Positions 38,211 to 46,828 of a stretch of 64,000 nt of DNA are shown here, in pieces; the stretch's first letter is position 1; every line of letters starts with the position of its first letter. The DNA comes from Collinsella sp. BA40 (lineage in GTDB: Bacteria; Actinomycetota; Coriobacteriia; Coriobacteriales; Coriobacteriaceae), in the NCBI RefSeq assembly GCF_008014645.1, contig NZ_VOWY01000007.1, forward strand, positions 62,001 through 126,000, in the 5' to 3' direction. Both the position numbers and the translations under genes were made by a program. The notes below the pieces were generated by a model. It made no database searches. It had not been told where the DNA came from and saw only the letters and a program-made list of their open reading frames with translations.

Positions 38211-39527
38211 CTAGTTGCGAGGTTGCTTACGGTTCCTGATGTCGAGCTTCGAGCGGATTTTCTCGTGCTGCTCGCGTTCCGCCTCGACCTCGTCGGCGAA
38301 GCCCGGGTCTTCGGGGGTGACGATCTCGTCCTGTTGCGTCTTGGGGTTGTAGTGGTGGCGCAGGACGGGCTCGAACAGATGGAGCCGCATGGCGAAGCCG
38401 GCTGACAGCGCGAGCAGCGCGATGAAGATCACGATGCGCCACTGGACCTCGACCTGGTTGATCGCTGCGGCGCCCAGGTTGAGCAAGATGCACCAGAGGT
38501 AGATGAGGATGACTGCCTGGCGCTGGTCGTAGCCCTCTTCGATGAGGCGATGGTGGATGTGGCCCTTGTCTGCCTGGCCGATGCTGACGTGCGCGCGCAT
38601 GCGGCGGATGATGGCCGAGAACGTATCGATGATGGGGACGCCGGCCACCAGCAGCGGGATGATGAGCGTGGTGAGGGCGGCCGTGCGCGTAACGTTGAGC
38701 AGGGAGATGGACCCCAGGGCGAAACCGAGCAGCAGCGAGCCCGAGTCGCCCATGAAGATGCTGGCGGGATGGAAGTTATAGCGCAAGAAGCCAAGGCAGG
38801 CGCCAACGAGGGCGATGGATAGCGCGGCGGCATCCGCGCGGCCGCCCAGGATGGCGAACGAGAACATCGAGCACGCCGCGATGGCGCTGATGCCGCATGC
38901 CAGCCCGTCGAGCCCGTCGATGAGGTTGATGATGTTGGTGTAAGCGACCAGGTACACGATGGTGATGGGGTAGGCGAGCAGGCCGAGCGATACCTCGCCG
39001 CCCGACGCGAACGGGTTGACCACCACGTTGATGAGCAGGCCGCTCGTCGCGGCGATCACGGCGGCGATGACCTGGCCCGCGAGCTTCGCTTTGGGCGTGA
39101 GCTGGAAGATATCGTCTGCGGCACCCGTGGCGAAGACGACGAGGAAGGCGAGGCCGAGCAACGGGTAGTTGATCTCCATGCTGGGATGCGGGATGAGCGC
39201 CGAGGGCCATCCCCAGTTGAGGGTGCCGAATATCTGCAGCGCGCATGCCACGAAGAGTCCGGCGAAGATGGCCAGGCCCCCTAGACGCGGAGTGGGCTTC
39301 GTGTTGATGCGGCGCTTGGACGGATAGTCAACGGCGCCCAGGCGCACGGCGATCTTCTTGGCAAGCGGCGTGAGGGCCAGCGTTGTCACAAGCGCGGCGG
39401 CTGCCAGGCATATGTAGGGAAGGGCAAGCGTCACGGAAGATCCCACTATCAGTAGAAAAGCCAATAATGGACCTATGATACCGAAGTTGGGCAGCGTGCG
39501 CTCCGCGCTTCCTATAATCACGGTCAT
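38211..39527 (-). CDS. Undecaprenyl-phosphate sugar-1-phosphate transferase (TagO/WecA family)
   Basis: A 438-residue, roughly 11-helix membrane enzyme that moves an N-acetyl-hexosamine phosphate to the lipid carrier, starting a cell-wall polymer or glycan. Catalytic motifs are visible: PRLGGLAIF, NLIDGLDGLACG (Mg site), FMGDSGSLLLG and KGHIHHRLIEEG, the last diagnostic of the WecA/TagO branch. The C-terminal tail of about 60 residues is charged. Start 39527 is the first Met before the hydrophobic region; the ribosome site is weak, so the start is uncertain. Confidence 0.9.
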   Translation of the reverse strand: MTVIIGSAERTLPNFGIIGPLLAFLLIVGSSVTLALPYICLAAAALVTTLALTPLAKKIAVRLGAVDYPSKRRINTKPTPRLGGLAIFAGLFVACALQIFGTLNWGWPSALIPHPSMEINYPLLGLAFLVVFATGAADDIFQLTPKAKLAGQVIAAVIAATSGLLINVVVNPFASGGEVSLGLLAYPITIVYLVAYTNIINLIDGLDGLACGISAIAACSMFSFAILGGRADAAALSIALVGACLGFLRYNFHPASIFMGDSGSLLLGFALGSISLLNVTRTAALTTLIIPLLVAGVPIIDTFSAIIRRMRAHVSIGQADKGHIHHRLIEEGYDQRQAVILIYLWCILLNLGAAAINQVEVQWRIVIFIALLALSAGFAMRLHLFEPVLRHHYNPKTQQDEIVTPEDPGFADEVEAEREQHEKIRSKLDIRNRKQPRN

Positions 39528-39622
39528 AGCAGAATAGCTCTGGTCGGGTGCGCGTTCGCGGCACGGTCGTCGTCGGCGCGGGCGCACGATGGACGCCTTC
39601 GTATGAAATTTGGCATTTCCCA

Positions 39623-39650
39623 TTGACACGCGCCGGGCGATGAATACAAT
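39623..39650 (+). promoter_or_regulatory. Promoter of tRNA-Ala
   Basis: TTGACA (39623-39628) and TACAAT (39645-39650) with 16-base spacing, 14 bases before the tRNA. Confidence 0.85.
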
Positions 39651-39663
39651 TAAAACCTGTCCT

Positions 39664-39739
39664 GGGGACGTAGCTCAGCTGGGAGAGCGCTGCCGTCGCA
39701 TGGCAGAGGCCGAGGGTTCGATTCCCTTCGTCTCCACCA
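39664..39739 (+). tRNA. tRNA-Ala (anticodon CGC)
   Basis: A 76-nt cloverleaf with the CCA end encoded. Acceptor arm GGGGACG pairs with CGTCTCC and includes the G3-U70 pair that identifies alanine tRNAs. The D arm is GCTCAGCTGGGAGAGC, the anticodon stem CTGCC/GGCAG encloses GTCGCAT (anticodon CGC, codon GCG), and the T arm has TTCGATT. It is single, with its own promoter and terminator. Confidence 0.95.
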
Positions 39740-39750
39740 CAGGATCGTTC

Positions 39751-39780
39751 AAGGGTCGCCTTCGGGCGGCCCTTTTTGTT
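39751..39780 (+). terminator. Terminator of tRNA-Ala
   Basis: AAGGGTCGCC-TTCG-GGCGGCCCTT followed by TTTGTTT: a tetraloop hairpin with T-run, 11 bases after the tRNA. Confidence 0.92.
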
Positions 39781-39956
39781 TGGCATTCCGCACCGGCGCA
39801 CGATCCGGATGCCGTCCTCATGTATCTCCGTGTGAAGGCGATGCGCGGGCGGTTGCCCCTGCCGCGGGCGGCGGTCGGTGCGCGCACGCGGACGGCTTGG
39901 CGGATATTCGGTTGCGAAAGCGATGCGCGCCGCGATGATCGGGACGTCGCGGCATG

Positions 39957-40125
39957 AAAAAACCGTCCCCCACGTTGCGAAATGAACCCACCTACTACCA
40001 GGTGGGTGCCCTCATCGTCCTTTCCAGCGTCCTTAACAACGAAGGATACCTGTAGCAGAAACGACTGTGTGGGCTCCCTAGAAAAACGCGACGGTTCACC
40101 CAGTTGCTCCGCGGGGGGCGGAATA
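39957..40125 (-). ncRNA. ssrS: Probable 6S RNA
   Basis: Minus-strand transcript of about 169 nt. The 5' end CCGCCCCCCGCG (40110-40121) pairs with the 3' end CGTGGGGGACGG (39963-39974) with one mismatch; a second stem TGAACC/GGTTCA follows inside. A large internal bubble then carries, on its 3' side, a hairpin CCCACCT/AGGTGGG, and the terminal part folds with TCCTT/AAGGA. The closing stem is followed by TTTTTT. A -10-like TAAGAT lies at 40131-40136. Closing stem, bubble with 3' hairpin and terminal stem is the 6S layout. No covariance model was run. Confidence 0.55.
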
Positions 40126-40298
40126 CCTTTATCTTAGGGCGCGCCGTTCGCAATACCAGTCTTGACTTGAAAAAATCAGTGCAGGATGATTAGCGATACG
40201 CGCGCGAATCGACGTCGCAAGGCCCCCTTTCTAACCTATATCTAACAGGTGCTTCCTGGTTGTTTGGATGTGCTTCCTTTCCGGTGGCACAAAATATA

Positions 40299-40346
40299 TG
40301 AACTCTGTTCATTCTCGGTGAACGTTGTTCATAAGTTGGGTATAGT
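40299..40346 (+). promoter_or_regulatory. Promoter with two tandem TGAAC-N3-GTTCA operators
   Basis: TGAACTCTGTTCA (40299-40311) and TGAACGTTGTTCA (40319-40331) have centres 20 bp apart, thus on the same face of the helix. TATAGT (40341-40346) is the -10 element; the second operator covers the -35 position. A repressor acting on the downstream DUF2871 gene is inferred; its identity is unknown. The rest of 40126-40298 shows no gene. Confidence 0.7.
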
Positions 40347-40380
40347 GCCTCTAACCTGTTGTTCCACCATTGGAGGCATC

Positions 40381-40800
40381 ATGAAAAAACTTGCGAACCT
40401 CTCCATCGTCTATGCCGTCCTCGCGTTGGCGGGTGGTGTGTTCTATCGCGAATTCACCAAGTTCAACGGTTTCGAGGGCGCCACGTCGCTGGGATTCGTC
40501 CACCCGCACTACCTCGTGCTGGGTGCTTTGTTCTTCGTGGTGCTTATGACGCTGGAGAAGAATTTCCAGGTATCGCGGAAGCTCGGCCGCCTGCTGGTGC
40601 CGTATCAGATCGGACTCAACCTCAGCGTCGTGATGATGCTTGTCCGCGGCGTGACGCAGGTTCTGGCCGTGCCGCTCTCCGCGGGCACCGATGCCGCCAT
40701 CTCCGGCATCGCCGGCCTGGGCCACATCATCTTGGGCGTCAGCCTGGTCATGGTGCTCTTCAAGGTTCGCGATGCCGCCTGCGCCGGCGAGTCGAACTAG
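40381..40800 (+). CDS. DUF2871 family membrane protein
   Basis: A 139-residue protein with four hydrophobic helices. The family pattern is visible: GVFYREFTKFNGFEGATSLG, FVHPHYLVLGALFFVVLMTL, LVRGVTQV. The histidines in FVHPHYL could bind a metal or haem, but function is not established. GGAGGCATC precedes the ATG. In related organisms such genes often lie near a MarR or TetR regulator, which fits the operators here, although no regulator gene is adjacent. Confidence 0.82.
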   Translation: MKKLANLSIVYAVLALAGGVFYREFTKFNGFEGATSLGFVHPHYLVLGALFFVVLMTLEKNFQVSRKLGRLLVPYQIGLNLSVVMMLVRGVTQVLAVPLSAGTDAAISGIAGLGHIILGVSLVMVLFKVRDAACAGESN

Positions 40801-40924
40801 GTTTGATGTCCTGTGCCCGCGTGCGTGCGCGGCCGCGGTCGGCGCTACAATAGGAACGATGCACGTTGGCGCGCGTTCGGCTTCGAGGCCGGTCGCGCGC
40901 CTCTACTATGGAAAGGGGCCCTGC

Positions 40925-41917
40925 ATGCCCGCGCCCGATCTTCTCCAGCCCTCCGCCCTCGAGCGCTGTGCGCTCTGTCCGCGCCGCTGCGGTGCCGCCC
41001 GCGCCCAGGGTGCCCGCGGAATCTGCGGTGCCGGTGCGGAGCTCAAGATCGCCCGGGCGGCCTTGCATATGTGGGAGGAGCCGCCTATCTCCGGGGAGGC
41101 TGGTTCCGGCACCATCTTCTTCAGCGGATGCCCGCTCAAGTGCGTCTATTGCCAGAACCACGAGATTTCGACGGGGAACTTCGGCCTTGAGGTCTCCGAG
41201 GACCGTCTGGTCCAGATCATGCTCGAGCTCCAAGAGCAGGGGGCCAACAACATCAACCTGGTAACGGCGACGCATTTCGCCCACCTGGTGCCCGGTGCCG
41301 TGGCCCGCGCCTGCCAACGGGGCATGGCGCTGCCCATCGTCTACAACACCAGCGGCTACGAGCGCGTGGAGGCCGTGCGCGCCTTGGCCGATACGGTGGA
41401 TGTCTGGCTCACCGATTTCAAATACGCCGACGCCGCCCTGGCGCGACGGTTGTCGCACGTGGCCGATTACCCGCTTGTCGCCCAGCGAGCACTGGAAGCC
41501 ATGGCGAAGCAGGTGGCCGATCGCGGCGGCGAGCTCTGGGATGCGGACGGGGCCCTGATGAAGCGCGGCATCATCGTGCGCCATCTGGTGCTTCCCGGCC
41601 ATGCGGACGATTCGTGCGCCGTGCTCGACCTGATCTGGAAGACGGTCGGCGACGTGCCCATCTCGGTGATGAACCAGTACACGCCCAACGAGCGCGTTCG
41701 GGCGGCAGGCGGCGAGCTGGCGCGCGCCGTGACCGAGGACGAATACGAGCTTGTCCTCGATCACGCGGACGAGCTCGGTTTCACCACTATGTTCTGGCAA
41801 GAAGGGGGAGCGGTCGACGAGAGCTTCACGCCCCCGTTCGATACCACGGGCGTGTTGCGCTCTGCCGCCAGTTGCGGGGATGGCGCCGCGCCGGGTGATT
41901 CGGCTCCCGCTCGCTAG
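40925..41917 (+). CDS. Radical SAM protein (pyruvate formate-lyase activating enzyme-like)
   Basis: A 330-residue protein. The radical SAM cluster motif is GCPLKCVYCQNHEIS (C-x3-C-x2-C, around residue 75). The N-terminus has four Cys (CALCPRRC and RGICGAG), a probable second metal site as in the AmmeMemoRadiSam/PflA-like uncharacterised group. The barrel contains INLVTATHF, VYNTSGYE, WLTDFKYA and MNQYTPN. The substrate is unknown; it may modify or activate a protein under anaerobic conditions. GGAAAGGGGC precedes ATG 40925. Confidence 0.88.
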   Translation: MPAPDLLQPSALERCALCPRRCGAARAQGARGICGAGAELKIARAALHMWEEPPISGEAGSGTIFFSGCPLKCVYCQNHEISTGNFGLEVSEDRLVQIMLELQEQGANNINLVTATHFAHLVPGAVARACQRGMALPIVYNTSGYERVEAVRALADTVDVWLTDFKYADAALARRLSHVADYPLVAQRALEAMAKQVADRGGELWDADGALMKRGIIVRHLVLPGHADDSCAVLDLIWKTVGDVPISVMNQYTPNERVRAAGGELARAVTEDEYELVLDHADELGFTTMFWQEGGAVDESFTPPFDTTGVLRSAASCGDGAAPGDSAPAR

Positions 41918-42080
41918 CAACGAGGCCTATGGGCGCTGCCGCGTCGCCGGCGCACGGCATCGTCGCGGCGGCGCTCGTCCCCTCCGCGGTGGAACCGCTC
42001 GAAACGGGTATACTTTCTTCCAAGTTTTTCGCATGCACGGCGACGCACCATGTCGCTGCCCTAAATAAGGAGGTCGGCAT

Positions 42081-42461
42081 ATGACCGATCAGCAGGATAC
42101 GCCGCTCACCGCCGAAGAGCGCGCCGAGCTCGAGGAGCTCCGTGCCGAAAAGGCCCGCCGCGAGGCCGAGGAGCGCGCCCGCCGCGAGCGCGCCGAGCTC
42201 GAGCAGCTCCGTGCCGAACGCGCCGCCGCCGAGGCACCGCAGCCGGCCCCGGGCCCCGCGCGTGCGCGTCGCGTTGCCGACGAACCGCCCGCGGTCAATC
42301 CGGAGAACCTCACCTTCGGCCAGAAGATGGTCATGACCAAAGACGAGGTGGACGACGACGGCATCCCGCCCATGCCGCCCGCGCAGAAGATCATCATCGT
42401 GGTCGCCTTGGTGGCGCTGGTCGCCGGCATGTGGTGGCTCGTGCAGGGCAATCTGGGCTAG
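42081..42461 (+). CDS. Coiled-coil protein with C-terminal membrane anchor
   Basis: A 126-residue protein. Residues 8-55 are a highly charged Ala/Glu/Arg coiled coil with near-repeats (AELEELRAEKARREAEERAR and AELEQLRAERAAAE). A Pro/Ala linker follows, then a segment NLTFGQKMVMTKDEVDDDGI and a single C-terminal helix (about 104-122). Probably a cytosolic protein tethered to the membrane; function unknown. TATACT at 42009-42014 is the likely promoter -10, and AAGGAGGTCGGCAT gives the ribosome site. Confidence 0.75.
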   Translation: MTDQQDTPLTAEERAELEELRAEKARREAEERARRERAELEQLRAERAAAEAPQPAPGPARARRVADEPPAVNPENLTFGQKMVMTKDEVDDDGIPPMPPAQKIIIVVALVALVAGMWWLVQGNLG

Positions 42462-42475
42462 CAGCAGGTTATACG

Positions 42476-42507
42476 GCCGCCGGCGCTTCGGTGCCGGCGG
42501 CTTTTCT
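42476..42507 (+). terminator. Terminator after the coiled-coil gene
   Basis: GCCGCCGGCGC-TTCG-GTGCCGGCGGC followed by TTTTCT. Confidence 0.9.
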
Positions 42508-42575
42508 ATATCGAAATGCTTCGGGAGCCGGCGGCACTCGTCCGCGCGGCCCCGCACACGACGGGAGGAGAAGAG

Positions 42576-44093
42576 ATGGCGCTCACCGACACCGCGTACA
42601 CCACGGACGTCGCCATGCTCACCGATCTATACGAGCTCACGATGGCGCAGGGCCTGTGGGAAAACGGCAAGCTCGATGAGGAGGGCTGTTTCACGGCCTT
42701 CTACCGCGATCATCCGTTTGGAAGCGCGTTCGCCGTTATGTGCGGCACCGCCGAGCTGCCCGAGCTCGTCGAGAGCCTGCGCTTTACCGCAGAGGACATC
42801 GCGTATCTCGCCGGGCTCACGGCCCCGGGTGGCGGCGCGCTGTTCAACCCCGCGTTCCTCGAGTACCTACGGGATTTCCGCATGCATGTGGATATCGACG
42901 CGGTGCCCGAGGGCGAGCTGGTGTTCCCGCGCGAGCCCATGGTGCGCGTGACGGGCTCGGCGCTGGAGTGCCAGCTCGTCGAGACCGCGCTGCTCAACAC
43001 CATCAACTTCCAGACGCTGGTGGCGACCAAGACCGCGCGCGTGGTGCAGGCGGCCAAGGGGCGCCCGGTTGCGGAGTTCGGCTTGCGCCGCGCCCAGGGT
43101 CCCGACGGCGGCCTGGCGGTGGCGCGCGCGAGCTACGTGGCGGGATGCGCCTCGACCTCCAACGTGCTGGCGGGCCGTCGCTACGGCATCCCGGTGTTCG
43201 GCACGCATGCCCATAGCTGGGTGATGAGCTTCGATTCCGAGCTCGAGGCGTTCCGCGCCTTCGCGCGGTCCATGCCCAACAACTGCACGCTGCTCATCGA
43301 TACCTATGATGTGCGCGAGGGCGTGGAGAACGCCATCGTGGTCGCCAAGGAGATGGAGGCACGCGGCGAGCGCCTGTCGGCCATCCGCATCGATTCGGGC
43401 GATCTGGCCAAGCTGTCGGGCTACGTCCGCTCGCGTTTCGACGAGGAGGGCCTGGGCTACGTCAAGATATCGGTTTCCAACGACCTGGACGAGTACACGA
43501 TCCAGTCGCTGCTCGACCAGGGCGCGCCCATCGACTCGTTCGGCGTGGGCACCAAGCTCGCCACCTGCTACGACCAGCCCGCCCTGGGCGGCGTCTACAA
43601 GCTCACGGCGCGCCGTCGCGCCGGCGAGGCGGCGTGGACGCCCGTGGTCAAGCTCTCCGAGCAGCCGTATAAGCGCACCATCCCCGGTATCCAGCAGGTG
43701 CGCCGCTACGAGGACGGCTCGGGGACCCCGGTGTGCGACATGATCTACGACGAGGCGTACCTTGCAGGCGAGGGGGCTTCGCGCGGCTCGACGCTCGTCG
43801 CGGTCAACGACGCGGCGCTCGTAACCGATGTATCGGGTTATGCGTACCGCGAGCTGCTACAGCCATGTGCGCGCGACGGCCGGGCCGTGGCCCCGCGCGA
43901 GGACCTGGCGCTCGCCCGCGACCGCTGCTCGAAGGCGCTGGCGAGCCTCGACCCCGCGTATAAGCGCTTTTTGTACCCGCAGTCGTATGTGGTCGGCATG
44001 GAGTCGGGCCTGGCGCGCGTCCGCGACGAGCTCGTGCGCGAGCGCATGGCCGAGGCGTCCGGTTCCCTGCCGTGGAAGACGACCAAGTTCTAG
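42576..44093 (+). CDS. pncB: Nicotinate phosphoribosyltransferase
   Basis: A 505-residue cytosolic enzyme that makes nicotinate mononucleotide from nicotinate and PRPP for NAD salvage. Family motifs: MLTDLYELTMAQGLWENGK near the N-terminus, VEFGLRRAQGPDGG-like EFGLRRAQGPDGGLA, the phospho-histidine region FGTHAHSWVMSF, LIDTYDVREGVENA, IRIDSGDLA and FGVGTKLATCYDQP. Length fits the Gram-positive long form. GGGAGGAGAAGAG sets ATG 42576; the longer frame is not supported. Confidence 0.95.
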   Translation: MALTDTAYTTDVAMLTDLYELTMAQGLWENGKLDEEGCFTAFYRDHPFGSAFAVMCGTAELPELVESLRFTAEDIAYLAGLTAPGGGALFNPAFLEYLRDFRMHVDIDAVPEGELVFPREPMVRVTGSALECQLVETALLNTINFQTLVATKTARVVQAAKGRPVAEFGLRRAQGPDGGLAVARASYVAGCASTSNVLAGRRYGIPVFGTHAHSWVMSFDSELEAFRAFARSMPNNCTLLIDTYDVREGVENAIVVAKEMEARGERLSAIRIDSGDLAKLSGYVRSRFDEEGLGYVKISVSNDLDEYTIQSLLDQGAPIDSFGVGTKLATCYDQPALGGVYKLTARRRAGEAAWTPVVKLSEQPYKRTIPGIQQVRRYEDGSGTPVCDMIYDEAYLAGEGASRGSTLVAVNDAALVTDVSGYAYRELLQPCARDGRAVAPREDLALARDRCSKALASLDPAYKRFLYPQSYVVGMESGLARVRDELVRERMAEASGSLPWKTTKF

Positions 44094-44204
44094 CATCGCT
44101 CCACTGCGTGTTCGCACGCTCTGCGCTATGATGGGCAGACGAATCAAACCCGGCGCGTCGCCGCATCTCCGCGGCGGCGCGCCCTCGTATTACGGAGGTG
44201 CCCC

Positions 44205-45329
44205 ATGACGGCGCAGCGCAAGACCATGGTGGTCAAGATCGGTTCCTCCACGCTGGTGGGGGACGACCGCCGTATCCGCCGTGATTTCATCGCCGACCTG
44301 GCGCGGCAGGCGCGCGCCCTGCGCGATATGGGATGGAATCTCGTGGTAGTGAGCTCCGGTGCCATCGCGTGCGGCGCGCCCAAGCTCGGCTTCGCGTCGA
44401 GGCCGGCTGATATGCCGAGCCTCCAGGCCTGCGCATCGGTGGGGCAGTGCATCCTTTCGGCCGTCTACGACGAGGAGTTCCGCGCGCAGGAGCTGCTCAC
44501 CTCGCTGGTCCTGCTCACGCGCCACGATACCGCGCGGCGCACGTCGTACCTTCATGCGCGCGACGCCCTCACGCGCCTGGTGGACCTGGGCGTGGTGCCC
44601 GTGGTCAACGAGAACGACACGACCACGGTCGACGAGATCAAGTTCGGCGATAACGATACGCTTGCGGCGTTGGTGAGCTGCCTGGTCTCGGCCGACCTGT
44701 GCGTCACGCTTTCCGATATCGACGGGCTGTACACGGCGAACCCCTCGCTCGATCCCACGGCGACGTTCATCCCCCGCGTGACCAAGATCGATGCGGCCAT
44801 CATCGGCTCCGCGGGCGATTCCACCACGTCGGTGGGCACGGGCGGCATGATCACGAAGATCCGCGCGAGCCGCATCCTCATGACGGCGGGCATCGCGAGC
44901 GTTATCTGCAGCGGCGAGGAGCGCGACGCGCTGGTGCGCCTGGCGGCGGGCGAGTCGGTTGGCACGCTGTTCGCGCCGCCCGCCGATCGCCTGGATATCG
45001 CCCCGCGCAAGCTCTGGATCGCGCTGGGCGATTCCGCCCATGGCAGCGTGGTGGTGGACGAAGGGGCCGCGCGCGCGGTGGTGGAGTGCGGAAGCTCCCT
45101 GCTTCCGGTTGGCATCCGCAGCGTGCAGGGCACGTTTGCTGCGGGCGACGTGCTCGACGTGCGCGACGCCGACGGTTTCGTGATCGCCCGCGGGCGCGCG
45201 GCCGCGGGGTCCGACGAGCTGGAGCTCGCGTGCGGCCGCCGTCAGGACGATATCGCGCGCAACCACCTGCTCGCCGCACTGGCCGGTAAGCCCGCCATTC
45301 ATCGCGACGAGCTGATCGTGTTCGCTTAA
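44205..45329 (+). CDS. proB: Glutamate 5-kinase
   Basis: A 374-residue enzyme for the first step of proline synthesis. The amino-acid kinase domain shows VVKIGSSTLVGDD, SSGAIACGAPKLGF, NENDTTTVDEIKFGDNDTL and DIDGLYTANPSLD. A C-terminal PUA domain (about 285-374) has VVDEGAARAVVECGSSLLPV and DDIARNHLLAALAGKPAIH-like elements. ATG follows GGAGGTGCCCC. It precedes proA by 149 bp, where TTGACA suggests that proA may also have its own promoter. Confidence 0.96.
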   Translation: MTAQRKTMVVKIGSSTLVGDDRRIRRDFIADLARQARALRDMGWNLVVVSSGAIACGAPKLGFASRPADMPSLQACASVGQCILSAVYDEEFRAQELLTSLVLLTRHDTARRTSYLHARDALTRLVDLGVVPVVNENDTTTVDEIKFGDNDTLAALVSCLVSADLCVTLSDIDGLYTANPSLDPTATFIPRVTKIDAAIIGSAGDSTTSVGTGGMITKIRASRILMTAGIASVICSGEERDALVRLAAGESVGTLFAPPADRLDIAPRKLWIALGDSAHGSVVVDEGAARAVVECGSSLLPVGIRSVQGTFAAGDVLDVRDADGFVIARGRAAAGSDELELACGRRQDDIARNHLLAALAGKPAIHRDELIVFA

Positions 45330-45478
45330 GGCCCGTCCGCCGCGATTCCCATGTGCGGGCTGCGCGACGGTGTGCATAGAGATTCGGGGTCGATCGCGCG
45401 CGCTGGTCGAAGCACCTGTGTTCTCGCGCGCGATTCGAGTACCATGTTGACAGTATTTTCTGCGAGAGGAGCCAGGGT

Positions 45479-46747
45479 ATGGCGGATAACATCGCTGCAT
45501 ATGTAGAGACGCTCGCGAGCGCGGCTAAGGCTGCCTCCAAGGAGCTTGGCTTCGCATCGAACGAGGAACGCCAGGCTGCTGTTCGGGCGATGGCGGCCGG
45601 TCTGCGCGAGCATGCCGGCGCTATCATCCGCGCGAACGAGCAGGACATGACAGCGGCTGTCGAGGCGGGTACCGCCGACGGCCTGCTGGACCGCCTGCTG
45701 CTAACGCCGCTGCGGATCGAGGCTATGGCCGAGGGCCTGGACGCGCTGGCCGACCTGCCCGATCCGGTGGGCCGCGTGATCGAGCGTCGCACGATTGACT
45801 GCGGCCTCAAGCTGCAGAAGGTGAGCGTGCCGCTGGGCCTGGTTGCCATGGTGTACGAGGCTCGCCCCAATGTGACGGCGGACGCCGCGGGCATCTGCAT
45901 CCGCACGGGCAACGCATGCGTGCTGCGCGGCGGCTCGCTGGCGCAGAACTCCTGCGTCGCCATCGCGCACGTGCTCGCCGACGCCGTCGAGGCCTGCGGG
46001 TTCTCGCGCGACTGCGTGAGCATCGTCGAGACGACCGACCGTGCGGCCGCCGACGTGCTGATGAGCCTGCGCGGCGTGGTCGACGTGCTCATCCCGCGCG
46101 GTGGCGCCGGGCTCATCCGCCACTGCGTCGAGAACGCGAAGGTCCCCGTCATCGAGACGGGCACCGGCAACTGCCATATCTACGTGCATGAATCCGCCGA
46201 TTTCACCAAGGCGCGCGCCATCGTGATGAACGCCAAGACGCAGCGCGTGGGCGTGTGCAACGCCGCCGAGACGCTGCTGGTCGACGAGGCGATCGCCGAC
46301 GAGTTCCTGCCCGAGATGCTGTCGGAGCTCGATGCCGCGGGCGTTCTGGTCCATGGCGACGAGCGCACGCGCGATTTGGCGGACATCGTCAACTTCGTCG
46401 ATGCGACCGATGAGGACTGGGCTCGCGAGTACCTCGCCATGGAGCTCGCGGTGAAGTGCGTGAGCGGCGAGGACGAGGCGCTCGAGCACATCGCCCGCTA
46501 CGGCACCGGGCATTCCGAGGCCATCGTGGCCAAGAACAAGGCCGCCATCGAGCGTTTCCTGCACGAGGTCGACGCCAGCTCGGTCTATGCCAACGCGAGC
46601 ACCCGCTTCACCGATGGCGCCGAGTTCGGTCTGGGCGCCGAGATCGGCATCTCCACCCAGAAGCTCCATGCCCGCGGCCCCTTCGCCGCCGAGGCCCTTA
46701 CCAGCTACAAGTACGTCATCCGCGGCACCGGCCAAGTCCGCCCCTAA
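45479..46747 (+). CDS. proA: Gamma-glutamyl phosphate reductase
   Basis: A 422-residue NADPH-dependent enzyme of the aldehyde dehydrogenase fold that reduces glutamyl-5-phosphate to the semialdehyde. Motifs: VPLGLVAMVYEARPNVTADA, CVLRGGSLA, LIPRGGAGLI, VIETGTGNCHIYVHE, and the catalytic Cys in RVGVCNAAETLLVDE. The C-terminal FGLGAEIGISTQKLHARGP is characteristic. GAGAGGAGCCAGGGT gives the ribosome site. Downstream lie two REP units. Confidence 0.97.
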   Translation: MADNIAAYVETLASAAKAASKELGFASNEERQAAVRAMAAGLREHAGAIIRANEQDMTAAVEAGTADGLLDRLLLTPLRIEAMAEGLDALADLPDPVGRVIERRTIDCGLKLQKVSVPLGLVAMVYEARPNVTADAAGICIRTGNACVLRGGSLAQNSCVAIAHVLADAVEACGFSRDCVSIVETTDRAAADVLMSLRGVVDVLIPRGGAGLIRHCVENAKVPVIETGTGNCHIYVHESADFTKARAIVMNAKTQRVGVCNAAETLLVDEAIADEFLPEMLSELDAAGVLVHGDERTRDLADIVNFVDATDEDWAREYLAMELAVKCVSGEDEALEHIARYGTGHSEAIVAKNKAAIERFLHEVDASSVYANASTRFTDGAEFGLGAEIGISTQKLHARGPFAAEALTSYKYVIRGTGQVRP

Positions 46748-46752
46748 CCCCT

Positions 46753-46824
46753 CTCGGATTAGGGACAGGCACCAATCTGAGAGGCGGCGCGCGCTCTCAG
46801 ATTAGGGACAGGCACTAATCTGAG
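46753..46824. repeat. Two direct 29-nt REP units left of the RAYT gene
   Basis: Units at 46753-46781 and 46796-46824, both with core GGGACAGGCAC in plus orientation and CTC-GA/CTGAG ends. They end 4 bp before the 3' end of the transposase gene and are inverted relative to the pair on its other side. Confidence 0.9.
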
Positions 46825-46828
46825 AGGC

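Noticed and set aside
39957-40125. Reading the structured RNA as SRP RNA, tmRNA or RNase P RNA
   Set aside because: No GGAA-tetraloop SRP helix, no tRNA-like ends or tag frame, and too short for RNase P RNA.
40299-40331. The two TGAAC-N3-GTTCA dyads as LexA boxes
   Set aside because: The central spacing is three bases, not the four of the Gram-positive LexA core seen at 23364-23375.
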